From the NCBI GenBank assembly GCA_035279525.1, contig DATEHQ010000159.1, positions 19,349-83,348 of the forward strand: 64,000 nucleotides of DNA. Direction: 5' to 3'. The DNA is from DATEHQ01 sp035279525. Its GTDB lineage: Bacteria > Chloroflexota > Dormibacteria > Dormibacterales > Dormibacteraceae. Each line of letters opens with the position of its first letter. Position 1 is the first letter of the stretch. Below the pieces are notes generated by a model that was not told the origin of the DNA, searched no databases, and saw only the letters and a list, made by a program, of their open reading frames with translations. Positions 1 to 8,334 of this stretch are shown here, one piece after another. The position numbers and the translations under genes are program-made.

Positions 1-537
1 GTCCAGTCACAGTCCGGGCAGCGGCCGGTGCAGCCGGGCGTTCGCGCGCCGCGGGACGAACCGGACGCGCCGCCACGACCGCGATTTCCTCGACCGTGGC
101 CGTCGCGCGCGCGGCGACGCAGGCGTGAAGTTCCGCTCGCGCCGCCGGTCGCTCCCGCCGATTCGCCGGCAACTCCGCCCGCGGCGGAGGTCGGGCGACT
201 ATACGGCCCGGCGAGGCTTGACGTCAGGACGGAGCCCGCGCGGCGATCCTCAGGTTCCGGCCGCGCCCATTTTCCAGAGCCGGGCCTCATCGCCGGCGTG
301 ACGATGCCCGCCCAACCTGCATTCGAAGACCGCATGCGGCCGCGTGTGGTCGACACCTTCGCCGGCAGGCCGGAACCGATACACGCCAGCCGCGTGGGAA
401 TCGAGGCAAGGTACGCGGAGCCGTTCAACCCGTGGCCGCCACTGCCCGAACCCATCGCCGGTGAACGCGATTGGCGCCACGCCCGAGATGCAGCCGAGGC
501 GGAGCTTCGACTCCAGCACGAGCAGGAGCGGCTCTGA
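1..537 (+). CDS. Unknown Pro/Arg-rich protein of the eCIS operon, 5' end outside window
   Basis: The reading frame is open from the first base of the window, so the start lies upstream; a GTG at 28 is only an internal possibility. The visible part is rich in proline, arginine and alanine. It has a more ordered C-terminus containing the motif FNPWPPLPEP, then a charged helix ending in Glu/Gln/Arg residues. Its TGA stop overlaps the ATG of the next gene (TGATG), so the two are translationally coupled and it belongs to the injection-system operon. I do not recognise the family. By position it could be a small baseplate or tube-initiation accessory protein, but that is only inference. Confidence 0.6.
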   Translation, partial: VQSQSGQRPVQPGVRAPRDEPDAPPRPRFPRPWPSRARRRRREVPLAPPVAPADSPATPPAAEVGRLYGPARLDVRTEPARRSSGSGRAHFPEPGLIAGVTMPAQPAFEDRMRPRVVDTFAGRPEPIHASRVGIEARYAEPFNPWPPLPEPIAGERDWRHARDAAEAELRLQHEQERL

Positions 538-1286
538 TGGAGCGGGTCGCCTTTCTGATCGACTCGACTGGAGAGCGCATCGGATGCATGCTCAACCCGA
601 ACACGCTGGTGATCAGGCGAGCGGCGGGATTGCGTCCGCGCCGCGCGGCCGGCAGCCACCTGACTGGCGCCGGCCTGGCCGATGATCCGCTCCTCTTCAC
701 AGGCGGCGGCCGGACCGAGCTCGACATGGAGCTGCTGTTCGACATCTCGCTGGCCGGCCCGGAGAACACTGCACAGGACGCGCGCCAGCTCACGGCGCCG
801 CTGTGGCAGCTGTCGGAAAACGGCGGTGCCAGCGATTCCGGCCGCCGGCCTCCGCGGGTCCGCTTCGTGTGGGGCAAGTCGTGGAACATCCCGGGGATCG
901 TCTCGGCGATCGCGGAGCGGCTCGAACAGTTCGACGGCGCCGGGCTTGCCCAGCGCTCCTGGCTCACGCTGCGATTGGTACGGGTTCAGGACTCACAGGC
1001 GCCCGCCGCGGCCGACGCACCGCCCCAGCCGCCACCCGAGCTGCCCCCGCCGAGCGGCCCCGCTCCCGAGGGCAACGTGCAGATCCACCAGCTGCTCGGC
1101 ACCGGAGCCGGACCGGGTCAACCGCAGGAATCCGAGTCGCTCTACGACCTCGCCTACCGCTACTACGGCAATCCCGGGATGTGGCGGCTGATCGCGGCCT
1201 ACAACGGAATCACCGATCCGCTGCGTGTGCCGGCGGGAGCAGTCCTCAGGATCCCACCGCAGGACACGCAGCAGGCAGGCTCGTGA
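537..1286 (+). CDS. eCIS hub protein: tube-like N-terminal domain plus LysM (Afp7/gp53-like)
   Basis: 249 residues. The start is the ATG inside TGATG, coupled to the previous stop. Residues 1-155 resemble the N-terminal domain of contractile injection system tube/LysM proteins (an MERVAFLIDS-type opening, then NPNTLVIRR). A proline-rich linker (about 160-180) leads to a LysM domain at about 198-242, with SLYDLAYRYYGNP and a VPAGAVLRIPP end. In Afp/PVC-type particles the LysM protein sits between the inner tube and the spike. The gene order hub, VgrG-like, PAAR-like, gp25-like is characteristic of eCIS and supports this role. Family assignment is from motif recognition, not a search. Confidence 0.85.
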   Translation: MERVAFLIDSTGERIGCMLNPNTLVIRRAAGLRPRRAAGSHLTGAGLADDPLLFTGGGRTELDMELLFDISLAGPENTAQDARQLTAPLWQLSENGGASDSGRRPPRVRFVWGKSWNIPGIVSAIAERLEQFDGAGLAQRSWLTLRLVRVQDSQAPAAADAPPQPPPELPPPSGPAPEGNVQIHQLLGTGAGPGQPQESESLYDLAYRYYGNPGMWRLIAAYNGITDPLRVPAGAVLRIPPQDTQQAGS

Positions 1287-2803
1287 AGCAGCTCGACACG
1301 CTGCCGAGGCTGACCGTAAGCGTCGACGGCCGCAATCTCGACGACCGCTCGGCCGCGTCACTGGAAAGCGTCGTCGTGCTGTGCCGGCTGGCCATGCCGT
1401 CGGTTTGCGAATTGCGGTTTGCGGACCCGCCAGGTCCGCTCTCCGCGGGCGACGCTCTGATGCCGGGAACCACATTCCGAGTCACGGTGTCGGCGCAGGG
1501 CGGCCCCGTCTTCGAGGGCCAGGTGACCGCTGTCACGCACCGGCACGACGCCGATCGAGGCCATGAGCTCTTGATCCGCGGCTACGACGTCCTGCATCGT
1601 CTGCGCAAGAGGCAGCGGCCCCGTGTGCTGTCGAGCACGTCCGCCGGGCAGCTGGCGAGGGAGCTCACCGCGGACCTCGGGATCTCGGTCCGGGCTGCGA
1701 CCGACGGTCCGAAGCTCGACCGCATCATCCAGCACCGGCAGAGCGACCTCGAGCTGCTGGTCGACGTCTGCGGCGCGGGCGGGCTGTACCCGGTCATGCG
1801 AGGCGGTGTGCTGCACCTGCTGACGCTCGACGGTGATGGCGAACCGGTCGAGCTGAACCTTGGCATGAATCTTCTCGAGGCCCGCGTCGAGGTGAACGGC
1901 GATCTTGCGTCGAGCTCCGTCTCCGCCGCCGGTTGGCACCCGCTGGTGGGCAACCCCGGTCGCGGTCAGGCCGGCTCGCCTCGCGTGGGCCGCCGGGTGG
2001 CCATCGACATCTCGGCCGGCAAGCTCGGCGGGCTGGATTCGCGCTCACTGATCGACGAGTCAGTCTCCAGCGACGGCATGGCGGATGCGCTGGCGCAGGC
2101 CGAGCTCGACAGGAGGGTCTCGTCCGAGGTGGCCTTTCACGGGCTCGTCGACGGCGACTCCCGATTGCGCCCCGGCGCACGCGTCACCGTATCGGGCGTC
2201 GCCTCGCAGTTCTCGGGCACGTACGTCCTGACCGAGGTCAAGCACCGCATCGATGAGGCCGGCGGGTTCACGAGCGAGCTCGACACGACGCCACCCGACG
2301 CGCGGCCCCGGCCGCACGCGACCGTCGCGACTCCCGCGGTGGTGACGAAGGTCGACGACCCCGACGGCCTCGGCCGGGTTCAGGTCACCCTGCCGACCTT
2401 TGGCGACATCCAGACCGGCTGGATGCCGGTGCTCGGGCTGGGGGCGGGAAAGGGAAAGGGCCTGGTCCTGATGCCGGACGTCGGGGACGAGGTGCTCCTC
2501 TTGCTGGCCCACGAGGACCCGGACCAGGGCATAGTCATCGGCGGCCTGTACGGCGCCGGCGGTCCGGTCGATCCAGGAATCGTCGGCGGCGCGACGCGCC
2601 GTTTCAGCCTCCTCACGGCAGGCGGCAGCAAGGTCCGGATCGACGACCACGACAAATCGATCCGCATCCAGGATCCGACCGGGAGCTTCGTCGAAATGAC
2701 CCCCCAGAAGGTGACGGTCCATGCCGAGGTCGACCTCGAGATCGCCTCACCCGGCCATCGCATGACCTTCAAAGCCAAAGCGGTCGACTTCGAGACCGCC
2801 TGA
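1283..2803 (+). CDS. VgrG-like spike protein (gp27/gp5 type) of eCIS
   Basis: 506 residues from a GTG whose last two bases are part of the upstream TGA (GTGA overlap). The N-terminal about 340 residues are of the late-control D/gp27 hub type. Residues about 345-430 form a gp5 OB-fold domain: ATPAVVTKVDDPDGLGRVQV, then GWMPVL and the ending IVIGGLYGAGGP. A short beta-helix-like tail with TGSFVEMTPQKVTV follows. This is the needle-base protein on which the PAAR tip sits and is equivalent to Afp8. No fused C-terminal toxin domain is present, so it is structural rather than an evolved VgrG. Confidence 0.93.
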   Translation: MKQLDTLPRLTVSVDGRNLDDRSAASLESVVVLCRLAMPSVCELRFADPPGPLSAGDALMPGTTFRVTVSAQGGPVFEGQVTAVTHRHDADRGHELLIRGYDVLHRLRKRQRPRVLSSTSAGQLARELTADLGISVRAATDGPKLDRIIQHRQSDLELLVDVCGAGGLYPVMRGGVLHLLTLDGDGEPVELNLGMNLLEARVEVNGDLASSSVSAAGWHPLVGNPGRGQAGSPRVGRRVAIDISAGKLGGLDSRSLIDESVSSDGMADALAQAELDRRVSSEVAFHGLVDGDSRLRPGARVTVSGVASQFSGTYVLTEVKHRIDEAGGFTSELDTTPPDARPRPHATVATPAVVTKVDDPDGLGRVQVTLPTFGDIQTGWMPVLGLGAGKGKGLVLMPDVGDEVLLLLAHEDPDQGIVIGGLYGAGGPVDPGIVGGATRRFSLLTAGGSKVRIDDHDKSIRIQDPTGSFVEMTPQKVTVHAEVDLEIASPGHRMTFKAKAVDFETA

Positions 2804-3141
2804 TGCTCCTGATCACGGAGGACGCGGCGCTGATCTGCGACCACCAGGGCTCGGTCCACAACATGCCCACGCAGTCACTCGTCACGGTGAACGGCAGGCG
2901 GCTGCTCGTCGAGACGAACCCGCAGGGCTGCCAGATCACCGGCTGCCCCAACATCTCGCTGACCATGAAGCCGTGCACCAACACGCTTCCCGTCACGCAG
3001 GGCTACTCGACGTTGATGAAGATCGACAGGAAGCGGATCTGCCTCGACACGGTGATGGGCCTGACGGACGGCACCCCACCGGGGACCGTCAACTACAAGG
3101 TCCGGCATCCGGGCCAGTCCCTGGTCACAGAGGTCCAGTAG
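2803..3141 (+). CDS. PAAR-like spike-tip protein of eCIS
   Basis: 112 residues. The ATG overlaps the VgrG stop by one base. The sequence has the features of PAAR-like (DUF4280-type) tips: a short beta-rich protein with regularly spaced Cys/His such as CQITGCP and CTNTLPV, which could coordinate a metal at the apex. It lies directly after the spike gene, as in other eCIS loci, where it sharpens the spike. No effector extension is fused. The exact PAAR subfamily is uncertain. Confidence 0.82.
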   Translation: MLLITEDAALICDHQGSVHNMPTQSLVTVNGRRLLVETNPQGCQITGCPNISLTMKPCTNTLPVTQGYSTLMKIDRKRICLDTVMGLTDGTPPGTVNYKVRHPGQSLVTEVQ

Positions 3142-3569
3142 TGAGCGCCCCCGCATACCGGGCGTTCCGATTCACCCACCCGGATTTCGAGCGCCCAGGC
3201 GAACGGCCTGGGCTCGCCATCTCGCCGCGGGGCGGCATCGACATGGTGCAGGAGGACGAGTCGGTGCGGCAGGCGATTCTTCTGCTCCTGACCACGAGGC
3301 CTGGCGAGCGTGTGATGCGACCGACCTATGGCTGCGACCTGTACAGGCTGACCTTCTGGCCCAACGACGACACGACCGCCGGCCTGGCGATCCACTACGT
3401 CCAGCAGGCGATCGCGTTGTGGGAGCCGAGGGTGGACGTCGTCCGCCTCGACGCTCAGCGCGACCCGGAACGGCCCGAGCGCCTCGACGTGTCGCTGGAG
3501 TACCGCGTGCGAGCCACACAGAGGGTGTCGCAGGTCGCGGTGCCGCTCGGCCTGGGAGGCCAGGCCTGA
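3141..3569 (+). CDS. gp25-like baseplate wedge protein (GPW/gp25 family)
   Basis: 142 residues from a GTG overlapping the previous TAG by one base. The core RQAILLLLTTRPGERVMRPT followed by YGCDL is the hallmark of the GPW/gp25 lysozyme-like-fold family (Afp9, TssE relatives). The protein nucleates sheath assembly on the baseplate. Length and position between the PAAR-like and J-like genes match the canonical eCIS order. Confidence 0.92.
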   Translation: MSAPAYRAFRFTHPDFERPGERPGLAISPRGGIDMVQEDESVRQAILLLLTTRPGERVMRPTYGCDLYRLTFWPNDDTTAGLAIHYVQQAIALWEPRVDVVRLDAQRDPERPERLDVSLEYRVRATQRVSQVAVPLGLGGQA

Positions 3570-6130
3570 TGCCGATTCCTTCGCCGAACCTCGATGACAG
3601 GAGCTTCTCGCAGCTGCTCGAAGAAGCGAGGCTGGTCGCGCTGCGGAAGGCGCCGGGCTGGACCGACCAGTCGCCGAGCGACCCCGGCATCGTGCTGCTC
3701 GAGGCATTCGCCTACCTCACCGAGACGATGCTGTACCGGCTCAACCTGATCCCGGACAAGGCCTACCACGAGTTCCTGCGCCTGATGGGGGTCGTGCTGC
3801 ACCCGCCCGCCGCGGCCGCCGTCCAGCTCACGTTCACGCGGGCCAGGGCCGCCGACCAGCCGCTCGAGATCCCGCGTGGAACCCAGGTCACCCTGACCAG
3901 GGCCGACGGCGGCGGAGCTCCCGCGCCCGTCTTCATCACCACCGCGCCCGCCACGATCGCCGCGGGCGAGACCGCCACCCCTGGCGTGCGGGCGATGCAC
4001 TGCGAGCTCGTCGAGGGCGAGCCGGCGGGGCTCGGCACGGGCCTGCCCGGCCTGTCGCTCACGGTCAGGCGACCGCCCGTCGTCGAGCCGGCGGGCGACC
4101 CGCTCGATCTCCTGGTCGGAGTCGAGGCGACGAGCGTGGAGCTCGAGCGCGCGCCCGGCATCAAGTTCGGCGACAAGAGCTACCGGATCTGGCGCGAGGT
4201 GCAGGGATTCACCAACCTCGGCACGGACATCTACGTCTACGTCGCCGACCGCCTCGCCGGCATGATCACGTTTGCTCCCGCCGCCGCGATGGGCGACGCC
4301 ACGGAGCCCTCGCCTTTGGCGGCGGCTCCCGGGGCAGGCCGTGAGATCAGGATCTGGTACCGGCGCGGCGGTGGGGCGGAGGGGAACGTCGCGCCCGGCA
4401 CCCTCACCGTTTTGAAGACACCCATCGCCGGCGTCACCGTGACCAACCCCGCGGCGGCGACAGGAGGGCGTTCCGCGGAGACGCTCGAGAACGCGCTGGT
4501 CCGCGGCCCGCAAGAGCTGCACGCCTTGAACCGCGCGGTCACGGCTCGCGACTTTGAATTCTTCGCTGAGCGATCCGGCGCGGTGTCGCGCGCGCGTGCC
4601 TTCACGCGTGCGTCGCTGTGGACTTTTGCGACCCCCGGCACGGTGGAGGTCGTGCTCGTCCCCGAGCTGGGCGCGATGGAGAGGGCGGGGCCGGTCACGG
4701 CGGAGCTGTTGCGCGAGCATCAAACCTCGGACGCACGCGACCGGATCCAGGCCACGCTGGACGAGCGCCGCCCGCTCGGCACCGATTGTCTCGTGAGCTG
4801 GGCGCGCTACAAGACGGTCACCATCAAGGGGCGCCTCGGAGTCCGCCAGGAGGAGGACTTCGCCGCGGTCCGGCAGCGTGTGCTGTCCTCGTTGAACGCG
4901 AGGATCAATCCACTGCCGACGGCCGCCAACCCGTCCGGCTGGCCGTTCGGACAGGCGCTGAGGGGATCGGACGTGTACTACATCGCGCAGCTCGAACCCG
5001 CAGTGCGATGGGTCGACCAGGTCGAGCTTCATGTCGACAGCGTCCCGAAGGCAGTCCATTCCGTGGTGTCAGATCCGAGCCAGCCGAAGACCTGGTACGC
5101 GTGCAGCGGCGAGACGCTTTTCCGTTCGCTGAACGACGGCAGCGGATGGGAGCCGGCGGGCATCTTTCCGGGTGAGCAGGCGGAGCTGGTCCGGGCGCAT
5201 CCGACGAGGCCGGGCCTGCTGGTCGTCTCGGCGAGCCTCGCCGACGGCAGCTGCAGGTTGCATGTGTCGATGGACTGCGCGGAGAGCTGGCTCGGGGAGG
5301 TGGCCGCCCTGGCGTTCCACGTCAACGACATGGCGTGGACCATCCGCGAGGACGTCCCCATCCTGCTGCTCGCCACCGATCGAGGCCTTTACGAGCTGGC
5401 CATCGCGCCCGGGGCAAGCCCCGTGCAGGTGCTGGTCGATCCGGGCAACCAGGGGCTGGGCTTCCATGCTGTGACCTCGATCGTGCAGGTGCGGGGCGAG
5501 GTCACGGTGGCAGTCGCCGGCCAGCAGACCAGGGGCGTGTATCTGTCGACGCAGGCCGGCAAGGGACAAACGTTCCGCGGCCTCGGGCTGTCGGGTGAGG
5601 ACGTGCGGGTGCTGGCCGTGCAGGCGGCCGGTCCTCGCTCCTTCCTTTGGGCCGGCCTCGCGGTGGAGGGCGTGGACGACCCGGGCAAAGGCTGCTACGC
5701 GTGGGAGCTGCGCGGCGACGAGGCTCCGCCCGAGGGATGGGTGGCCCACTCGCAGGGATGGCTCGCCGGCAGCTGCAAGGGGATCGCGTTCCAGGGCGGC
5801 GCCGTTCTGACCGCCACCCATCACGGAGGCGTGCTCCGCCTGGACTCGTCGCAGAGCGGGGCCGCGTGGCAGCCGTGCGCGGTGACCTCGGGCCTTCCGC
5901 TGCGCGACGCAGGGAGGTTTCTTCCCCTTGACGCCGTGGCCTGCGATCCATTCGCGCGGAACATCCTCACGGGCGGCGAGGGCGGCATGTTCCGGAGCAC
6001 CGACGCCGGGCTGAGCTACAGGTCCTGCTCGGAGTCGGTGTTCACCGACCAGGTCACGCTGCCGCCGACCTGGCTCTTCTGTTCGGGTGCGCACGAGCTG
6101 ACAGTGGTGGATTCCGATGAACCGCACTGA
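3569..6130 (+). CDS. Baseplate J/gp6-like protein fused to a C-terminal beta-propeller
   Basis: 853 residues. The ATG overlaps the gp25-like stop by one base. Residues 1 to about 490 are a baseplate J/gp6 (Afp11-like) protein: DDRSFSQLLEEARLVA, SDPGIVLLEAFAYLTE, RGTQVTL, and a conserved LNRAVTARDFEFFAE core. From about residue 495 the protein changes into repeats with Asp-box-like signatures (FRSLNDGSGWEPAG, FRSTDAGLSYRSCS) and alternating beta-strands, like BNR/sialidase-type propellers. J proteins of eCIS normally end after the baseplate domain, so the roughly 350-residue propeller is an added module that probably projects from the baseplate. It could bind glycans or a partner protein. Confidence 0.88.
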   Translation: MPIPSPNLDDRSFSQLLEEARLVALRKAPGWTDQSPSDPGIVLLEAFAYLTETMLYRLNLIPDKAYHEFLRLMGVVLHPPAAAAVQLTFTRARAADQPLEIPRGTQVTLTRADGGGAPAPVFITTAPATIAAGETATPGVRAMHCELVEGEPAGLGTGLPGLSLTVRRPPVVEPAGDPLDLLVGVEATSVELERAPGIKFGDKSYRIWREVQGFTNLGTDIYVYVADRLAGMITFAPAAAMGDATEPSPLAAAPGAGREIRIWYRRGGGAEGNVAPGTLTVLKTPIAGVTVTNPAAATGGRSAETLENALVRGPQELHALNRAVTARDFEFFAERSGAVSRARAFTRASLWTFATPGTVEVVLVPELGAMERAGPVTAELLREHQTSDARDRIQATLDERRPLGTDCLVSWARYKTVTIKGRLGVRQEEDFAAVRQRVLSSLNARINPLPTAANPSGWPFGQALRGSDVYYIAQLEPAVRWVDQVELHVDSVPKAVHSVVSDPSQPKTWYACSGETLFRSLNDGSGWEPAGIFPGEQAELVRAHPTRPGLLVVSASLADGSCRLHVSMDCAESWLGEVAALAFHVNDMAWTIREDVPILLLATDRGLYELAIAPGASPVQVLVDPGNQGLGFHAVTSIVQVRGEVTVAVAGQQTRGVYLSTQAGKGQTFRGLGLSGEDVRVLAVQAAGPRSFLWAGLAVEGVDDPGKGCYAWELRGDEAPPEGWVAHSQGWLAGSCKGIAFQGGAVLTATHHGGVLRLDSSQSGAAWQPCAVTSGLPLRDAGRFLPLDAVACDPFARNILTGGEGGMFRSTDAGLSYRSCSESVFTDQVTLPPTWLFCSGAHELTVVDSDEPH

Positions 6131-6665
6131 GATCGGTCGCCTCTTGCCGGCGGTCTTCCAGCGAACCATCGGCACCACCACGCCGCTCGACGCGCTGCTC
6201 GAGGTGATGGAAGACCTGCAGGCGCCGTCCGAAGAGGTGCTGGCCGGGCTCGACAGGTACTTCGATCCTCGACGCGCCCCAGATCCCTTCGTGCCGTTCC
6301 TCGCGCGCTGGGTCGACCTCGAGAGGGCCCTCCTGCAGCCGGCGCCGCACTACTACAGGCCGGGCAGCGCGGAGGCGCCTTTGCAGAGCGGGATGGGCAG
6401 GCTGCGGGAGCTCGTGGCCTCCGCCGCATACCTATCTATGTGGCGCGGCACGGTCACAGGGATCCTGCGCTTCCTGGAGGTCGCGACCGGGCTCGGCGGC
6501 TTCGCTGTCGACGAGCACGTCCCCGGGCGTCCCTTCCACGTGCGATTCACGGGCCCAAAGGAGGCCGCGCCATACGCGGCGATGGTGAACCGGATCATCG
6601 ACATGGAAAAGCCCGCCTACGTCACTTTCGAGCTCGCGCTGGCCGGCGCGCAGCAGGGAGGCTAG
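6117..6665 (+). CDS. Phage tail protein I-like baseplate protein of eCIS
   Basis: 182 residues, overlapping the end of the J-like gene by 14 nt. It matches the phage tail protein (P2 gpI/TIGR02242) pattern: an N-terminal LLPAVFQRTI stretch, a central DPFVPFLARWVDLE motif, LREL..A.YLSMWRGT, and a C-terminal AAYAAMVNRIIDMEKPAYV-like ending. Together with the J-like protein it would complete the baseplate wedge. The next gene begins 2 nt after the TAG stop. Confidence 0.88.
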   Translation: MNRTEIGRLLPAVFQRTIGTTTPLDALLEVMEDLQAPSEEVLAGLDRYFDPRRAPDPFVPFLARWVDLERALLQPAPHYYRPGSAEAPLQSGMGRLRELVASAAYLSMWRGTVTGILRFLEVATGLGGFAVDEHVPGRPFHVRFTGPKEAAPYAAMVNRIIDMEKPAYVTFELALAGAQQGG

Positions 6666-6667
6666 CC

Positions 6668-7546
6668 ATGGCCGGGGCGTTCGCGATCACGACCACGTCG
6701 ACGAATCTCAAGCTCCCCACCGCCCGCACGGGCAAGCTCCAGTTCACGGTCACGAACACGAGCGGAAGGCAGCTGACGGCGCGCGGGAAGGTCGTGGTCC
6801 AGAGCCCGGAGCAGGCCGCGTGGTTCACCATCGAAGGCCAGTCCGAGCGATCCTGCGCGCCCAACGCAACGCTGCAGTACACGGTCGGCATCGCGGTCCC
6901 GCCCACGGCACCGGCCGGGCCGATGGTCGTCCGCTTCGACGCCCTCGGCGTGGAGAACCCTGACGCGTACGCCTCGCAGGGGCCGTCGGTGATCGTCGAA
7001 GTGCCGCCGGTGAGCTTGCCGAAGCGGCCTTTCCCGTGGTGGATGGTGGCGGCGGCCGTGCTCGCCGTGCTCCTGGTCGCCGGCGGGACCGGTGTGGCGT
7101 GGTACCTGGTCGAAAAGAACCGGGACAGCAACCTCGCGCATGCGTCGCCGTCTCCGGTTCGAACGCCGTCGCCGCCACCCGATCCCCTCCTGCGTTTCCT
7201 GGGAACGTGGAGTGACTCGACGGCGACCAGTGGCAATTTCGACCGCGTTGTCATCCAGGGCCAGCAGAGTGCGATCACCGCAACTTTCCGGTCGACCTAT
7301 GGCTCACTTGTGGGGACCGGAACCTATGACCCGGCAGCGGACGCTATCACCGTCAAGATGGACGTGACGAGTTTCGGCATCACCTACCACTACGTGGTCG
7401 TGGGGCGCCTGCTGACCGATACAGAGATGGTGATATCCATCTCGCTCGATGGCAGCGCTCCGAGCGATTTCGTATTCGACAAGGTGGGCTGCCCGCCGAA
7501 CTGCGCCATCGCCCCCACCTTAGGGCCCATCGTGAAGGCCACTTGA
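6668..7546 (+). CDS. Membrane-anchored beta-sandwich protein, paralog 1 of 3
   Basis: 292 residues. The ATG is preceded by a clear GGAGG site. Residues 1-112 form a predicted beta-sandwich (opening AFAITTTSTNLKLP, with LQFTVTN, WFTIEGQSER and QYTVGIAVP). Residues 124-147 are one membrane helix. A Pro/Ser linker and a second roughly 110-residue beta-rich domain with a late Cys pair (GCPPNC) follow. The N-terminal domain is homologous to those of the next two genes. With the N-terminal domain first and no signal peptide, that domain is probably cytoplasmic and the C-terminal domain outside. Overlap with eCIS genes suggests a role in docking, anchoring or release of the particle; this is inference. 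Confidence 0.8.
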   Translation: MAGAFAITTTSTNLKLPTARTGKLQFTVTNTSGRQLTARGKVVVQSPEQAAWFTIEGQSERSCAPNATLQYTVGIAVPPTAPAGPMVVRFDALGVENPDAYASQGPSVIVEVPPVSLPKRPFPWWMVAAAVLAVLLVAGGTGVAWYLVEKNRDSNLAHASPSPVRTPSPPPDPLLRFLGTWSDSTATSGNFDRVVIQGQQSAITATFRSTYGSLVGTGTYDPAADAITVKMDVTSFGITYHYVVVGRLLTDTEMVISISLDGSAPSDFVFDKVGCPPNCAIAPTLGPIVKAT

Positions 7547-8334
7547 TCTCGAGCCCGTTTGGGATCACTGCCTTGAGCAACCTCGTCAGGCTCGACTCGA
7601 AGAACCAGGGTCGCGCGACGTTCACGGTGTCGAACCGGACCGCGGCGCTGCTGCGTGGACGAGCGCAGGCGATCCCGGCGCAGGCCGGTGAGGAGTCCTG
7701 GCTGACGCTCGAAGGGGCGGCCGAACGTGATTTTCAGGTGAACATCACGCAGCAGTACACCGTGAAGATCCAGGTCGCGCCGGGCACGCCGACCGGCCGC
7801 CACAGCTTTCGCCTCGACATGACGGCGGTGGCGCCGGCGCTCGGCGGCACCCAGGGGCAGGCCGTCGTCTTCGAGGTCACGACCATCGTCCCCATTCCAC
7901 GCGCCGTCAAGAAGGGCTACGTGGCCACGCTCGTCGGGGCGACCCTGGGTGCACTGGTCGGCGGCCTCGTGGGCGCCGTGCCCGGGGCGATCGTCGCACT
8001 CATCCAGGCCAGCACCATCTCGGTGAGCTCCGTGGTTCTGATCGTTGGGATCGGCGCGCTCGTGGCTTCCATCCCCGCGGTTGGGGCCGGCGCGTGGGTG
8101 AATCTTCGCGCGCAGGGATATGAGGGCGCGCTCCAGACCGGGCTGATCCTCGCAGGAATATTTGCGGCGTGGGCCCTGCTGCTCGGAGTCGGGTATGCGG
8201 TGCTGCTCAGATTGACTTCGGGGCAGCTGAACGTAGGCATCACCCTGCTCGTCGCCCTCGCCGTCGTGCTCGTCCCTCCCGTCCCGGCGCGTGTCATCTA
8301 TCTGTGGCTCAAGTCAGCCGGTCGACTCCCGTGA
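7543..8334 (+). CDS. Beta-sandwich plus polytopic membrane protein, paralog 2 of 3
   Basis: 263 residues from a TTG that shares bases with the upstream TGA (TTGA). Residues 1-115 repeat the N-terminal sandwich of the flanking paralogs: FGITALSNLVRL, ATFTVSNRTAALLRGRA, WLTLEGAAERDF, QYTVKIQVAPGTPTGRHSF. After about residue 120 come Gly/Ala-rich membrane segments (ATLVGATLGALVGGLVGAVP, then a second hydrophobic hairpin and two more helices), about four to five in total. The glycine-zipper-like first segment can pack tightly or oligomerise. No known family is recognised for the whole protein. Confidence 0.78.
   Translation: MISSPFGITALSNLVRLDSKNQGRATFTVSNRTAALLRGRAQAIPAQAGEESWLTLEGAAERDFQVNITQQYTVKIQVAPGTPTGRHSFRLDMTAVAPALGGTQGQAVVFEVTTIVPIPRAVKKGYVATLVGATLGALVGGLVGAVPGAIVALIQASTISVSSVVLIVGIGALVASIPAVGAGAWVNLRAQGYEGALQTGLILAGIFAAWALLLGVGYAVLLRLTSGQLNVGITLLVALAVVLVPPVPARVIYLWLKSAGRLP

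Noticed and set aside
3455..5059. 534-codon frame opposite the baseplate J gene.
   Set aside because: His/Arg/Asp-rich antisense frame, no start context, and it conflicts with a clear J-type protein.
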